From: Synechococcus sp. CC9616
GTDB taxonomy: Bacteria; Cyanobacteriota; Cyanobacteriia; PCC-6307; Cyanobiaceae
Direction: 5' to 3'
NCBI RefSeq assembly: GCF_000515235.1
Contig: NZ_KI911558.1
Location: 262,588 to 326,587 of the forward strand
DNA: 64,000 nucleotides
Made by a program: the position numbers and the translations under genes. The notes beneath the pieces were generated by a model. It worked only from the letters and a program-made list of their open reading frames with translations, searched no databases and was not told the DNA's origin. Below are positions 55,283 to 63,665 of the stretch, in pieces (position 1 is the stretch's first letter; each line of letters begins with the position of its first letter).

Positions 55283-56452
55283 GTGGTTGTGCTGATTCTT
55301 CTTCTCCTGCTCGGCCTTGCCGTGGCCTGGATCGAGCTGCGCCATCGCTTGCGGCCCGCTTCCCCCCTCACCATGCGTGCGATCGACTGGGCCGTGGCGC
55401 CCCTCGGCAGCGAAGTGCGTGTGACGGGTGTTCTGGAGATCAGCAATCCCCATCACCGCATGGAGGTGTTCGTTCCAGAACTGCGTGTGGATCCCGTTCT
55501 GCTGGGCAAGGCTGCTCCGAGCCAACTGCAGGTGTCGACGACCATTGATGCAGACCACCCCGATGAGGACAGCCGGGCAGATGGTTATTGGGCGGCTTAC
55601 ATCGTTAAAGGTCGCAAGTCGACCCGAGCGAAGGTCACCATCACCCTTCGGGACCCATCCGGGAGCAATCCACTGGATCGATTCGACAGCCTCTGGGCTG
55701 ATGTCCATTGGATCAATTACGGACCGTTCGGACGGCTGGCACGTCGTCAGGGGTTGCTCGTCTCCCTGAATCGGCCGCAGCCACTGACAGCTGCGAATGC
55801 CGAGTTTCGAGTCGGAGATGGCTGTCGGGTTCTGCCCCTGCGAACCCATCTGCTTGGCACGCTGGATGATCCGATCGAGATGCTGCGGACCTACGCCTCC
55901 GATCTGCTCCAGCCAGGGGATGTGCTCACCATCGGTGAGACCCCTGTTGCTGTGATCCAGAGCCGCTACCGCCACCCGAGCGAGGTGCAGCCTGGCCTGG
56001 TGGCGCGTCTTGCCTGCCGGGTGTTTCATCCCACCAGCAGCCTTGCAACGGCTTGTGGTCTGCAAACCCTGATCGATCTGGTCGGTCCAACCCGCGTGCT
56101 CGTGGCTTGGATCGGTGGGTTGCTGCTCAAGCTGGTGGGTGTTCCCGGTGGCTTTTATCGACTGGCAGGTGATCAGGCTCGTCTGATCGACGACATCACC
56201 GGAACGACACCGCCCTATGACCAGACGATTGTTCTCGGACCTGACGAACCGGAGGCCCTCTGCCAGAGAGCGGCCACGGAGCTGGGGGTTGCCGTCGCGA
56301 TTGTCGACGTCAACGATCTTGGCCGCGTGAAGGTGCTGGCCTCCAGCCGCGGTTGCGATGAGGAGCTTCTTCAACGGGCGCTACGTCCGAACCCGGCCGG
56401 CAATGCCAACGAACGAACTCCTCTTGTTCTGGTGCGCCCCGGCATTGCCTGA
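55283..56452 (+). CDS. CofE-like (F420 gamma-glutamyl ligase family) protein
   Basis: 389 aa from a GTG start. One N-terminal membrane helix (VVLILLLLLGLAVAWIEL), followed by a long region with the CofE-like fold in the C-terminal half (LLQPGDVLTIGETPVAVIQ; DDITGTTPPYDQTIVLGPD). F420 is not known from this group, so this is a family name rather than a function. Confidence 0.75.
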   Translation: MVVLILLLLLGLAVAWIELRHRLRPASPLTMRAIDWAVAPLGSEVRVTGVLEISNPHHRMEVFVPELRVDPVLLGKAAPSQLQVSTTIDADHPDEDSRADGYWAAYIVKGRKSTRAKVTITLRDPSGSNPLDRFDSLWADVHWINYGPFGRLARRQGLLVSLNRPQPLTAANAEFRVGDGCRVLPLRTHLLGTLDDPIEMLRTYASDLLQPGDVLTIGETPVAVIQSRYRHPSEVQPGLVARLACRVFHPTSSLATACGLQTLIDLVGPTRVLVAWIGGLLLKLVGVPGGFYRLAGDQARLIDDITGTTPPYDQTIVLGPDEPEALCQRAATELGVAVAIVDVNDLGRVKVLASSRGCDEELLQRALRPNPAGNANERTPLVLVRPGIA

Positions 56453-56492
56453 GCGATACATTTGAGTCAGTGCTTGGGAGGGAGATCTGGAT

Positions 56493-57515
56493 CTGAAGAC
56501 CTCTCCCACACTGAGCATTGAACCGCTTGCGATTCGTCACCTGCAGCAACTGCAGATGTCGTCCGAGGCCGATCAGTTGCCCCGCCTGCAAGCGGTGCTG
56601 CTGGGCGATTGGCTTGCTCGAATTGAGCAGCGTTTCCCGGATCTGCTGCCGAGTCGCTCGCCACGCTGCCTTGTGGCTCTTGAAAATGAGCACCTGGTCG
56701 CCGCCGTCGTGGTGCGGCCCTACAACCGCCGCGGCAGCTGCTGGTCGGTGCAGATGCCTGAGGCCCTGTCTTCCACGACCATCCACAGTGTTCGCAGCAT
56801 CCAGCTCAACCTGCTTCAGCAGGCTTTGCAGCTGGGCAGCCCACTGGTGCGCAGCTGGGTGGTGCGTTGCCCTGCTGCCGATGTCGATCGCATTGCATTG
56901 ATGCGGGAACTTGGATTTCAGCCTTTGCGTTCCCTGCAGGCCTGGCGTCCCCCCGAGTCCAGCTCCACTCCAGCTGCAGATGTTGATCTACCCAAGGGTC
57001 TGAGCTGGCAGGCGATCAACCGCCGCACGGCCCAGCTGCTCTGGCCGATTGAGTTGGGAGGCAGTTTCAGTCACCTGCGTCAGATCACCGATCGCCACTG
57101 GCTTGATCTGCTGGATCGCACGGGGCCGGGCTGTGGTGTGCTTCTCGCCGACGATGCCGTTCTTGCCGGTTGCCTGCAGCTGGGAGAGGGACGTCGCGGG
57201 GATCAACTCGAACTCCTGCGCGACCTGGCCTGGGATCCCCGCCTGGAAGAGGCTCTTTCAGCTCTGCTGCAACGCATCCAGCGGGACGCAAACCCTTCGA
57301 TGTTGATCACCGCTCTCGATGATGAGCCTCTCTCCGATGGTCTTCTCGCTGAGGGCTGGCAACGGGGTGAGGAGCAGTTGCTGCTTGGCCGCAGCATGTG
57401 GAGGCGCCAGGCCAGTCCGCGCAATCTGCAGCTGGTGCGGCCCCTCGGGCAGGTGTTTGGAAGGCTTCGGCCGGGTCAGGCTCCCCTGCCAACCCCAAGC
57501 CTGGGGCGGCGCTGA
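56493..57515 (+). CDS. Conserved protein, GNAT-like, probable CTG start
   Basis: About 341 aa. The reading frame is open from 56466 but has no ATG, GTG or TTG before 56556, which lies inside a region already coding-like (SIEPLAIRHLQQLQM). A GGGAGGGAG site (56476-56484) is well placed for CTG at 56487 or 56493. The C-terminal region shows an acyltransferase-like pattern, weakly. Unrecognised in detail. ATG 56556 is the conventional alternative. Confidence 0.7.
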   Translation: MKTSPTLSIEPLAIRHLQQLQMSSEADQLPRLQAVLLGDWLARIEQRFPDLLPSRSPRCLVALENEHLVAAVVVRPYNRRGSCWSVQMPEALSSTTIHSVRSIQLNLLQQALQLGSPLVRSWVVRCPAADVDRIALMRELGFQPLRSLQAWRPPESSSTPAADVDLPKGLSWQAINRRTAQLLWPIELGGSFSHLRQITDRHWLDLLDRTGPGCGVLLADDAVLAGCLQLGEGRRGDQLELLRDLAWDPRLEEALSALLQRIQRDANPSMLITALDDEPLSDGLLAEGWQRGEEQLLLGRSMWRRQASPRNLQLVRPLGQVFGRLRPGQAPLPTPSLGRR

Positions 57516-57520
57516 CGGCC

Positions 57521-57994
57521 TTGAAGGGGCCCTGTTCCGTGCTCAGCCTCGATGTTGGCCGTCGCCGCATTGGCTTGGCGGGATGTGATCCGCTTGGCAT
57601 CACGGTGACACCGTTACCTGCTCTGCATCGTGGCCGCTTCCAGAATGATCTTGAGCTGCTGCAAGCCCATTGCACGACCCGCCTGGTCAGGGGGCTTGTG
57701 GTCGGGCTGCCTCTTGATGCCGCAGGGGCTCCAACGGCTCAGGCCGTGCACTGTCGCCGCTATGGACTGCGGCTTGCTGCAGCGCTGAAGCTGCCGCTGG
57801 CCTGGGTGAATGAGCACAGCAGCACCTGGGCAGCAGGAGAGCGCCATGGATTGACAGGTGATCGGAGCGGTCGTCTCGACAGTGCTGCCGCAGCCCTTCT
57901 GCTGGAGCAGTGGCTTCGGGAGGGCCCCTCGCTCAAACCGGTCGATTCGGCGGCCCAAATCCCGGGCGTGGGATTCGATCATGGTGGATCCTGA
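57521..57994 (+). CDS. ruvX: Holliday junction resolvase-like RuvX (YqgF)
   Basis: RNase H-fold protein of the YqgF family, pre-16S rRNA nuclease in other bacteria. N-terminal acidic motif SLDVGRRRIGLAGCDPLG; VVGLPLD in the middle; WVNEHSSTWAAGE and a last Asp in RLDSAAAALLLEQWL. The start is TTG 57521 or GTG 57539; both precede the fold. Confidence 0.88.
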   Translation: MKGPCSVLSLDVGRRRIGLAGCDPLGITVTPLPALHRGRFQNDLELLQAHCTTRLVRGLVVGLPLDAAGAPTAQAVHCRRYGLRLAAALKLPLAWVNEHSSTWAAGERHGLTGDRSGRLDSAAAALLLEQWLREGPSLKPVDSAAQIPGVGFDHGGS

Positions 57995-58015
57995 AGCGAC
58001 TGAGGATTTGGTCCC

Positions 58016-58567
58016 ATGCGTGATTCAGGGCCCAGTGGCAGTGGCGACGTACCGACCGTGCTGGTCCGGGATGCGGAAGGCCGTGATCTGCTGTGTTTCC
58101 TAGAGCAGCTCATTCCCCTCGATGGCAGTGATTACGCCCTGTTGACGCCCGTGGACACCCCGGTGTCCCTGTTCCGTCTCAAGGACGGCGATGAGCCGGA
58201 ACCGATCACCACCATCACCAGCAGTGAACCGATCCTTTCGGTGGCGGATGTGGTGCTCCAGGAACACGACCTCACATTGGTGCGTTCCGCGGTGACGCTG
58301 ACGGTGAGTGGAGAACTGGATGAACCCGATCCGGAGGATCTCGAGGACGATGATGAGGATGAGTCGGACGAGGAATCGGAGACCTACGAGTTGCTGGTGA
58401 GTTTCATGGTTGATCAAGGGGAATACGGTCTTTACATCCCCCTGGATCCTTTCTTCGTCGTGGCCCGCATGGTCGATGGGCAGGCTGTGCTGGTGGAGGG
58501 TGAGGATTTTGATCGGATTCAGCCCCGCATCGAGGCGGAACTGGATGAACGCGAATGGCCGGATTAA
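58016..58567 (+). CDS. DUF3727 protein
   Basis: 183 aa, conserved in cyanobacteria and plastids. N-terminal DUF1292-like half (VRDAEGRDLLCFLEQLIPLDG) and an acidic stretch (DDDEDESDEES) in the middle. ATG at 58016. Its C terminus overlaps the YqeG gene by 13 bases. Role unknown; sits in a run with ruvX, yqeG and proB. Confidence 0.8.
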   Translation: MRDSGPSGSGDVPTVLVRDAEGRDLLCFLEQLIPLDGSDYALLTPVDTPVSLFRLKDGDEPEPITTITSSEPILSVADVVLQEHDLTLVRSAVTLTVSGELDEPDPEDLEDDDEDESDEESETYELLVSFMVDQGEYGLYIPLDPFFVVARMVDGQAVLVEGEDFDRIQPRIEAELDEREWPD

Positions 58568-59076
58568 CCACCCAGCACTGGCTGCATCCGGATTGGGAAC
58601 CCGGGCTCACGATTGCCCATTTGCCGTTGCCCCATCTGATCGGGTGTGACATCAGGGCGGCAGTGGTTGATGTCGACAGAACCCTGCTTCCCGGCAGTGA
58701 TGTGAGGCTCCCCGACAGTGTTCGAGCCTGGATGCAGAACGCCGGCGGCAGTCTGTCGCTGCACCTGTTCAGCAACAACCCATCAAGGGCCAGGATTTCG
58801 GCCGTGGCCGATCAGCTGGGCCTCAGCTTCACCTGTGGGGCAGGAAAACCCCGTCGTGGAGCCCTTCGACGGGTGATTGCTGAGCTTGGCCTGGATCCCC
58901 GTCAGGTGGCGATGGTGGGCGATCGTTTGTTCACCGATGTGTTGTGCGGTAATCGGCTTGGCCTTTACACCGTGCTTGTGCGCCCCGTCAGCGAAGACGG
59001 GACACCTTGCCATCACGATCGGGTGCAGCGGTTGGAACGACGGCTCGCGCGTTTGATGGGGGCGCCTTTGGCATGA
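58555..59076 (+). CDS. YqeG-type HAD phosphatase
   Basis: 173 aa. HAD motifs: AAVVDVDRTLLPGS (motif I has DVDRT rather than DVDNT), LFSNNP (motif II), KPRRGALRRVIAELG (motif III) and MVGDRLFTDVLCGNRLG (motif IV). The family includes plant phosphatidylglycerophosphate phosphatase. It overlaps proB (ATGA), and pgsA for the preceding step lies at 45 kb. Confidence 0.87.
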   Translation: MAGLTTQHWLHPDWEPGLTIAHLPLPHLIGCDIRAAVVDVDRTLLPGSDVRLPDSVRAWMQNAGGSLSLHLFSNNPSRARISAVADQLGLSFTCGAGKPRRGALRRVIAELGLDPRQVAMVGDRLFTDVLCGNRLGLYTVLVRPVSEDGTPCHHDRVQRLERRLARLMGAPLA

Positions 59077-60155
59077 CGCTGTGGGTGTTGAAGCTGGGGA
59101 CCAGCCTGCTGCGCGGTGATGCCGCGTCCGCCATTCAGGGCTACAGCAACTGCATTGCCAATGCCATCGCTGCAGGAGACCGGGTCGTTCTTGTGACCAG
59201 CGGGGCTGTCGGTCTTGGTTGTCAGCAGTTGCAGCTGGCTCAGCGTCCTGATCGGGTGGTTGCCTTGCAGGCAGCCGCGGCGATTGGTCAGGGTCACCTG
59301 ATGGCTCTCTACGACCAGGCGATGGCCCGCCATGGCATCTCCGTGGCCCAGGTGTTGCTGACCCGTTCCGATCTAGTGGATCGTCGCCGGTACACGAATG
59401 CCTCCAGCACCCTCATGCAGTTGCTCGAGTGGGGGGTGATGCCGGTCATCAACGAGAACGATGCACTTTCGCCGGCGGAACTTCGCTTTGGGGACAACGA
59501 CACCCTTTCGGCTTTGGTGGCGGCAGCCGTGGCCGCTGATCAGTTGGTCCTGTTGACCGATGTTGATCGGCTGTACTCAGCAGACCCTCGGACGGATGCC
59601 CAGGCACAGCCGATTGCCGATGTTCACCATCACCGTGAATTGCAGGAGCTTGAGGCGGTCGCCGGTGGGGGGGGGGGTTGGGGAACCGGTGGCATGACCA
59701 CCAAGCTGGCGGCCGCCCGGATCGCCACGGCGAACGGGATCACGGTGCATTTGGCCGATGGACGCGACCCCTCCTGTCTCGATCAATTGCTCAAGGGTGG
59801 GCGCGGCGGAACCGTCTTCCATCCCAGCGTCCATCCTCTCGGCAATCGACGCAGCTGGTTGGCCCATGTTCTGCAGCCTGTGGGCGAGCTGCATCTTGAT
59901 GAGGGAGCCTGCCGGGCGATCCGGGACCGGGGAGCATCGTTGCTGCAGGTTGGCCTCACCGATGTCAGCGGGGAGTTCGACGCGAATCAGCCGGTCACGC
60001 TGCGGGATCCAGCCGGTGGAGAGCTTGGTCGCGGACTCTGCTCCCAGACCAGTGATGAACTGCGAGAAGCCTTGCTGACCTCCGCCAGGGACGGTGCTTC
60101 ACCCGTTGTGGTGCACCGGGATGTGCTCGTCCTGAGCGATCAGTATCGGTCCTGA
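59073..60155 (+). CDS. proB: Glutamate 5-kinase
   Basis: First step of proline synthesis. Amino acid kinase fold: VLKLGTSLLRG, DRVVLVTSGAVGLG, INENDALSPAELRFGDND, and a Gly-rich loop GGGGGWGTGGMTTKLAAAR, then a C-terminal PUA domain (HLDEGACRAIRDRGASLL). The Gly-rich loop is encoded by an 11-base G run at 59667-59677. Overlaps yqeG by 4 bases. Confidence 0.95.
   Translation: MTLWVLKLGTSLLRGDAASAIQGYSNCIANAIAAGDRVVLVTSGAVGLGCQQLQLAQRPDRVVALQAAAAIGQGHLMALYDQAMARHGISVAQVLLTRSDLVDRRRYTNASSTLMQLLEWGVMPVINENDALSPAELRFGDNDTLSALVAAAVAADQLVLLTDVDRLYSADPRTDAQAQPIADVHHHRELQELEAVAGGGGGWGTGGMTTKLAAARIATANGITVHLADGRDPSCLDQLLKGGRGGTVFHPSVHPLGNRRSWLAHVLQPVGELHLDEGACRAIRDRGASLLQVGLTDVSGEFDANQPVTLRDPAGGELGRGLCSQTSDELREALLTSARDGASPVVVHRDVLVLSDQYRS
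59667..59677 (+). repeat. Poly-G tract inside proB
   Basis: Eleven consecutive G encode the Gly residues before WGTGGM. Long homopolymers in coding sequence are prone to slippage; gain or loss of one base would truncate the kinase at about residue 200. Confidence 0.9.
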
Positions 60156-60197
60156 TCCTGCATCGCCTCTACGATCCGGCCGCTACTCCGCCCATCC

Positions 60198-61241
60198 ATG
60201 CGTTTCAGCACTCTGATCAAGGCTCTGCAGCAGGGCCAGGCTGGACTCAAACGTGCTGAGGTTGGCGGCGATCCATTGATCGCCAGTGCTGCTGCTCTCG
60301 ATCAGGCCCGCTCCGACCAGCTCAGCTTCCTGGAGAAAGGCAATGCTCTCACCAGCGCTTTTGGGAACAGTGCGGTCGGTGCCGTGTTGTTGCCTGATCA
60401 GGAGGACTTGATTGCCATCGCCTTGGAGCGTGGCCTGGCGTTTGCTGTTTTGGTCGATCCCCGTCTCGCCTTTGCCGAGGCTCTTGAGCTGCTGCACCCC
60501 CGGCGCCGTGCCCAGGCCGGTGTTCATGCCAGTGCGGTGCTGGATGAGCGCGCGGTGATCGAACCAGGTGTGTCCATCGGCCCGCGCGTCTGCATCGGAG
60601 CTGACAGCCGGATCGGCGCCGGCAGCGTGCTGCACCCAGGCGTGGTGATTTACGACGATGTGATTGTTGGTGAGAACTGTGAACTGCATGCCAACGCCGT
60701 GCTGCACCCCGGCTCAAGGCTCGGCAGATCCTGTGTCGTCCATTCCAATGCGGTGGTCGGTTCGGAAGGATTCGGTTTCGTGCCAACCGCCCGGGGTTGG
60801 CGCAAGATGCCGCAGACCGGTCTGGTCGTTCTCGAGGATGGTGTTGAGGTGGGCTGTGGCAGCACCATCGACCGCCCCTCGGTTGGGGAAACCAGGATCG
60901 GTGCCGGCAGCAAGATCGACAACCTTGTGCAGGTCGGTCATGGCGTGACCATGGGCCGTGGGTGTGCCCTTGCGTCCCAGGTGGGCATTGCCGGTGGGGC
61001 CAGGCTCGGCAATGGCGTGATCCTTGCGGGTCAGGTTGGTGTTGCCAATCGGGCGGTGATCGGTGATCGGGCGATTGCCAGCTCCAAGAGCGGGATTCAC
61101 GGCGAAGTCGCTGCTGGAGAAGTGGTCAGTGGTTATCCAGCGATTCCCAATCGGCTCTGGTTGCGCTGTTCAGCGGCCTTCAGCAAGCTTCCCGAGATGG
61201 CAAAGCTGCTGCGGGAGTTGAAGCGGAGCACCGCTCAGTAG
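60198..61241 (+). CDS. lpxD: UDP-3-O-acylglucosamine N-acyltransferase
   Basis: Lipid A synthesis enzyme. 347 aa: uridine-binding N-terminal domain (about residues 1-100), then hexapeptide repeats ([40 protein letters not shown]) with the catalytic His in [14 protein letters not shown]. It acts in the cytoplasm, acyl-ACP dependent. It starts 42 bases after proB and is followed by leuB. Confidence 0.95.
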   Translation: MRFSTLIKALQQGQAGLKRAEVGGDPLIASAAALDQARSDQLSFLEKGNALTSAFGNSAVGAVLLPDQEDLIAIALERGLAFAVLVDPRLAFAEALELLHPRRRAQAGVHASAVLDERAVIEPGVSIGPRVCIGADSRIGAGSVLHPGVVIYDDVIVGENCELHANAVLHPGSRLGRSCVVHSNAVVGSEGFGFVPTARGWRKMPQTGLVVLEDGVEVGCGSTIDRPSVGETRIGAGSKIDNLVQVGHGVTMGRGCALASQVGIAGGARLGNGVILAGQVGVANRAVIGDRAIASSKSGIHGEVAAGEVVSGYPAIPNRLWLRCSAAFSKLPEMAKLLRELKRSTAQ

Positions 61242-61270
61242 CCTCATCGGCTGTCTGGTCCGGTCCTCCC

Positions 61271-62344
61271 ATGGTTCAGCACCGTGTTGTTCTGCTGTCT
61301 GGTGATGGCATCGGCCCAGAGATCACGGCTGTTGCCAGAAGGCTTCTCGAGGTCGTGAGCGAGCGGCATGGCTTCAGCCTCACGTTTGACGAGCAGCTGA
61401 TCGGCGGAGCTGCCATCGATGTCACGGGAGAACCACTGCCCTCCACAACGCTGGAAGCCTGTCAAGCCGCTGATGCCGTTTTGCTGGCAGCGATTGGCAG
61501 CCCTCGATTTGACAGCCTGCCGCGCGACAAGCGTCCTGAGACCGGTCTGCTGGCGCTGCGCTCAGGTTTGAAGCTGTTCGCCAATCTGCGACCCGTCAAG
61601 ATCGTTCCGTCCCTGATTGAGGCCAGCACGCTTCGCCCGGAGGTGATTGAGGGGGTGGATCTGATGGTGGTGCGTGAACTGACGGGGGGGATCTACTTCG
61701 GGCAACCCAAGGGCCGGATTGAAGCGGATGGGGATGTCCGTGGCTTCAACACCATGACCTACTCAGGCAGCGAGATCGATCGCATCGCCAAGGTGGCGTT
61801 TGAGCTGGCTACAGAACGTCAGGGCCATCTCTGTTCGGTTGACAAGGCGAATGTGCTGGACGTCAGCCAGCTCTGGCGTGACCGCGTGGATGCGATGGCG
61901 TCCGGTTACGGCGGTGTTGAGGTGAGTCACATGTATGTGGACAACGCGGCGATGCAGCTTGTTCGAGATCCCCGTCAGTTCGATGTGCTTCTCACGGGCA
62001 ACCTGTTCGGCGACATCCTCAGCGATGAGGCCGCGATGCTGACCGGTTCGATCGGCATGCTCCCATCAGCGTCCCTGGGCAGCGATGGGCCCGGTCTGTT
62101 TGAGCCTGTGCACGGCTCGGCACCGGATATCGCAGGACAGGACAAGGCCAACCCCATGGCCATGGTGTTGTCCGCCGCGATGATGTTGCGCATTGGCCTG
62201 AAGCAGAGTGCTGCGGCCGCGGCTCTGGAACAGGCCGTGGACAGGGTGCTTGCAGAGGGGTTCCGAACGGGCGACTTGCTCTCGGAAGGCTGTACAGCTG
62301 TTGGTTGCAGCGCCATGGGAGAGCAACTGCTTAAGGCGCTTTGA
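61271..62344 (+). CDS. leuB: 3-isopropylmalate dehydrogenase
   Basis: Oxidative decarboxylation in leucine synthesis. 357 aa: VVLLSGDGIGPEITAVARRL, the substrate Args around DLMVVRELTGGIYFGQPKG, and the Mg/NAD sites LTGNLFGDILSDEAAML and PVHGSAPDIAGQDKANP are all present. The leucine pathway continues from leuA at 5.4 kb. Confidence 0.97.
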   Translation: MVQHRVVLLSGDGIGPEITAVARRLLEVVSERHGFSLTFDEQLIGGAAIDVTGEPLPSTTLEACQAADAVLLAAIGSPRFDSLPRDKRPETGLLALRSGLKLFANLRPVKIVPSLIEASTLRPEVIEGVDLMVVRELTGGIYFGQPKGRIEADGDVRGFNTMTYSGSEIDRIAKVAFELATERQGHLCSVDKANVLDVSQLWRDRVDAMASGYGGVEVSHMYVDNAAMQLVRDPRQFDVLLTGNLFGDILSDEAAMLTGSIGMLPSASLGSDGPGLFEPVHGSAPDIAGQDKANPMAMVLSAAMMLRIGLKQSAAAAALEQAVDRVLAEGFRTGDLLSEGCTAVGCSAMGEQLLKAL

Positions 62345-62408
62345 CGTCAGCGTTGGTGATTTTGGGCTCTGATCTGGCAAACTCGCCGAATCTTGTCTCC
62401 CAGCGTCG

Positions 62409-63311
62409 ATGTCGAAGCGTCACCCGGTTGTAGCTGTCACCGGTTCTTCCGGAGCTGGAACCAGCACCGTTAAGCGCGCCTTCGAGCACATCTTCGCCAG
62501 GGAAGGCATTACACCGGCTGTCGTTGAAGGCGACAGCTATCACCGTTACGAGCGGATGCCGATGAAAGAGGCCATGGCGGATGCCCTGGCCCGTGGCGAG
62601 AACTTCTCCCACTTCGGACCGGAAGCCAATCTCTTTGACAAGCTTGAGGAGCTATTTCGCACCTACGGGGAAACCGGTGCTGGTCAGAAGCGTTACTACC
62701 TGCACAGCCCTGAAGAGGCGACTGAGCACAACGCCCGCCTCGGAGTGGATCTCGGGCCCGGTCAGTTCACCCCATGGGAGGACATTCCATCCGGGACCGA
62801 CCTTCTCTTCTATGAGGGATTGCATGGTGGCGTGAAAGGGGATGGCTATGACGTTGCGGCCCTTGCGGACCTGCTGGTGGGTGTCGTGCCGATCACCAAC
62901 CTGGAGTGGATTCAGAAGATCCATCGCGACAATGCAGAGCGCGGTTATTCGGCCGAAGCGATTGTGGACACGATCCTGCGACGCATGCCGGATTACATCA
63001 ATCACGTCTGTCCACAATTCAGCGAAACCGATATCAATTTCCAGCGGGTCCCCACGGTGGACACGTCCAACCCTTTCATCTGCCGCAACATCCCCTCGCC
63101 TGACGAAAGCTTTGTGATCATCCACTTCCGTAAGGGAGCGCGTGAGAAATGGGGAATTGATTTCGGTTACCTCCTGAGCATGATTCACGACTCCTTCATG
63201 TCCAGCCCCACCAGCATCGTGGTCAACGGCGGCAAGATGGGTTTTGCGATGGAACTGATCCTCACGCCAATCATTCACCGCATGATTGAAGAGAAGAAAA
63301 ACATCGGCTGA
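62409..63311 (+). CDS. prkB: Phosphoribulokinase, class I (proteobacterial type)
   Basis: 300 aa, near-colinear with the Calvin cycle kinase CbbP of purple bacteria: P-loop VTGSSGAGTSTVKRAF, EGDSYHRYERMPMKEA, FSHFGPEANLFDKLEELF, LFYEGLHGG, WIQKIHRDNAERGYS, NFQRVPTVDTSNPF. Cyanobacteria normally use the class II type (GDSGCGKST P-loop), so this is a second or replaced copy. Gene symbol is provisional. Confidence 0.88.
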   Translation: MSKRHPVVAVTGSSGAGTSTVKRAFEHIFAREGITPAVVEGDSYHRYERMPMKEAMADALARGENFSHFGPEANLFDKLEELFRTYGETGAGQKRYYLHSPEEATEHNARLGVDLGPGQFTPWEDIPSGTDLLFYEGLHGGVKGDGYDVAALADLLVGVVPITNLEWIQKIHRDNAERGYSAEAIVDTILRRMPDYINHVCPQFSETDINFQRVPTVDTSNPFICRNIPSPDESFVIIHFRKGAREKWGIDFGYLLSMIHDSFMSSPTSIVVNGGKMGFAMELILTPIIHRMIEEKKNIG

Positions 63312-63383
63312 CCTGGATCAACGGTTCAATTCATCTCTACACTTGACCTATCTGGGCGATCAGGTGGGTTTATTTCTGTTGTT

Positions 63384-63665
63384 GTGCCCTCCTTTGTGAT
63401 CAGCGGTGCAGGTGCTCCGTCGAACACCCCCCGATGGGATCGTGTGAACAGTTCAAAGCTGATTCAACTAGCCCGTTCGGTGTACTTCAGCTATTTGTCG
63501 AATACACCATCAGCCCCTGATCCGGTGGGTGTGGTGGTGGATCAAGGTCGCGACGATGGTCGTGTTGTCTTCGAGTCGCCTGTTCTGCTTCCGGATGAGG
63601 ATTACATCAGCTTCGAGCTGATCCGGCAGCGGGGCTCCCGCCCCAGGACCCGATGCAAGGGTTGA
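63384..63665 (+). CDS. Hypothetical protein, 93 aa
   Basis: GTG start at 63384 (VPSFVISGAGAPSNTP). The middle resembles an adenylate-like RxxVxFSYL pattern but I cannot assign it; ends with a basic stretch (RQRGSRPRTRCKG). Its stop overlaps the next ATG (TGATG), pointing to co-translation with the prepilin peptidase. Confidence 0.5.
   Translation: MPSFVISGAGAPSNTPRWDRVNSSKLIQLARSVYFSYLSNTPSAPDPVGVVVDQGRDDGRVVFESPVLLPDEDYISFELIRQRGSRPRTRCKG

Noticed and set aside
55256-56374. 372-codon minus-strand frame over the CofE-like gene
   Set aside because: Antisense of a recognised gene; no signature found.
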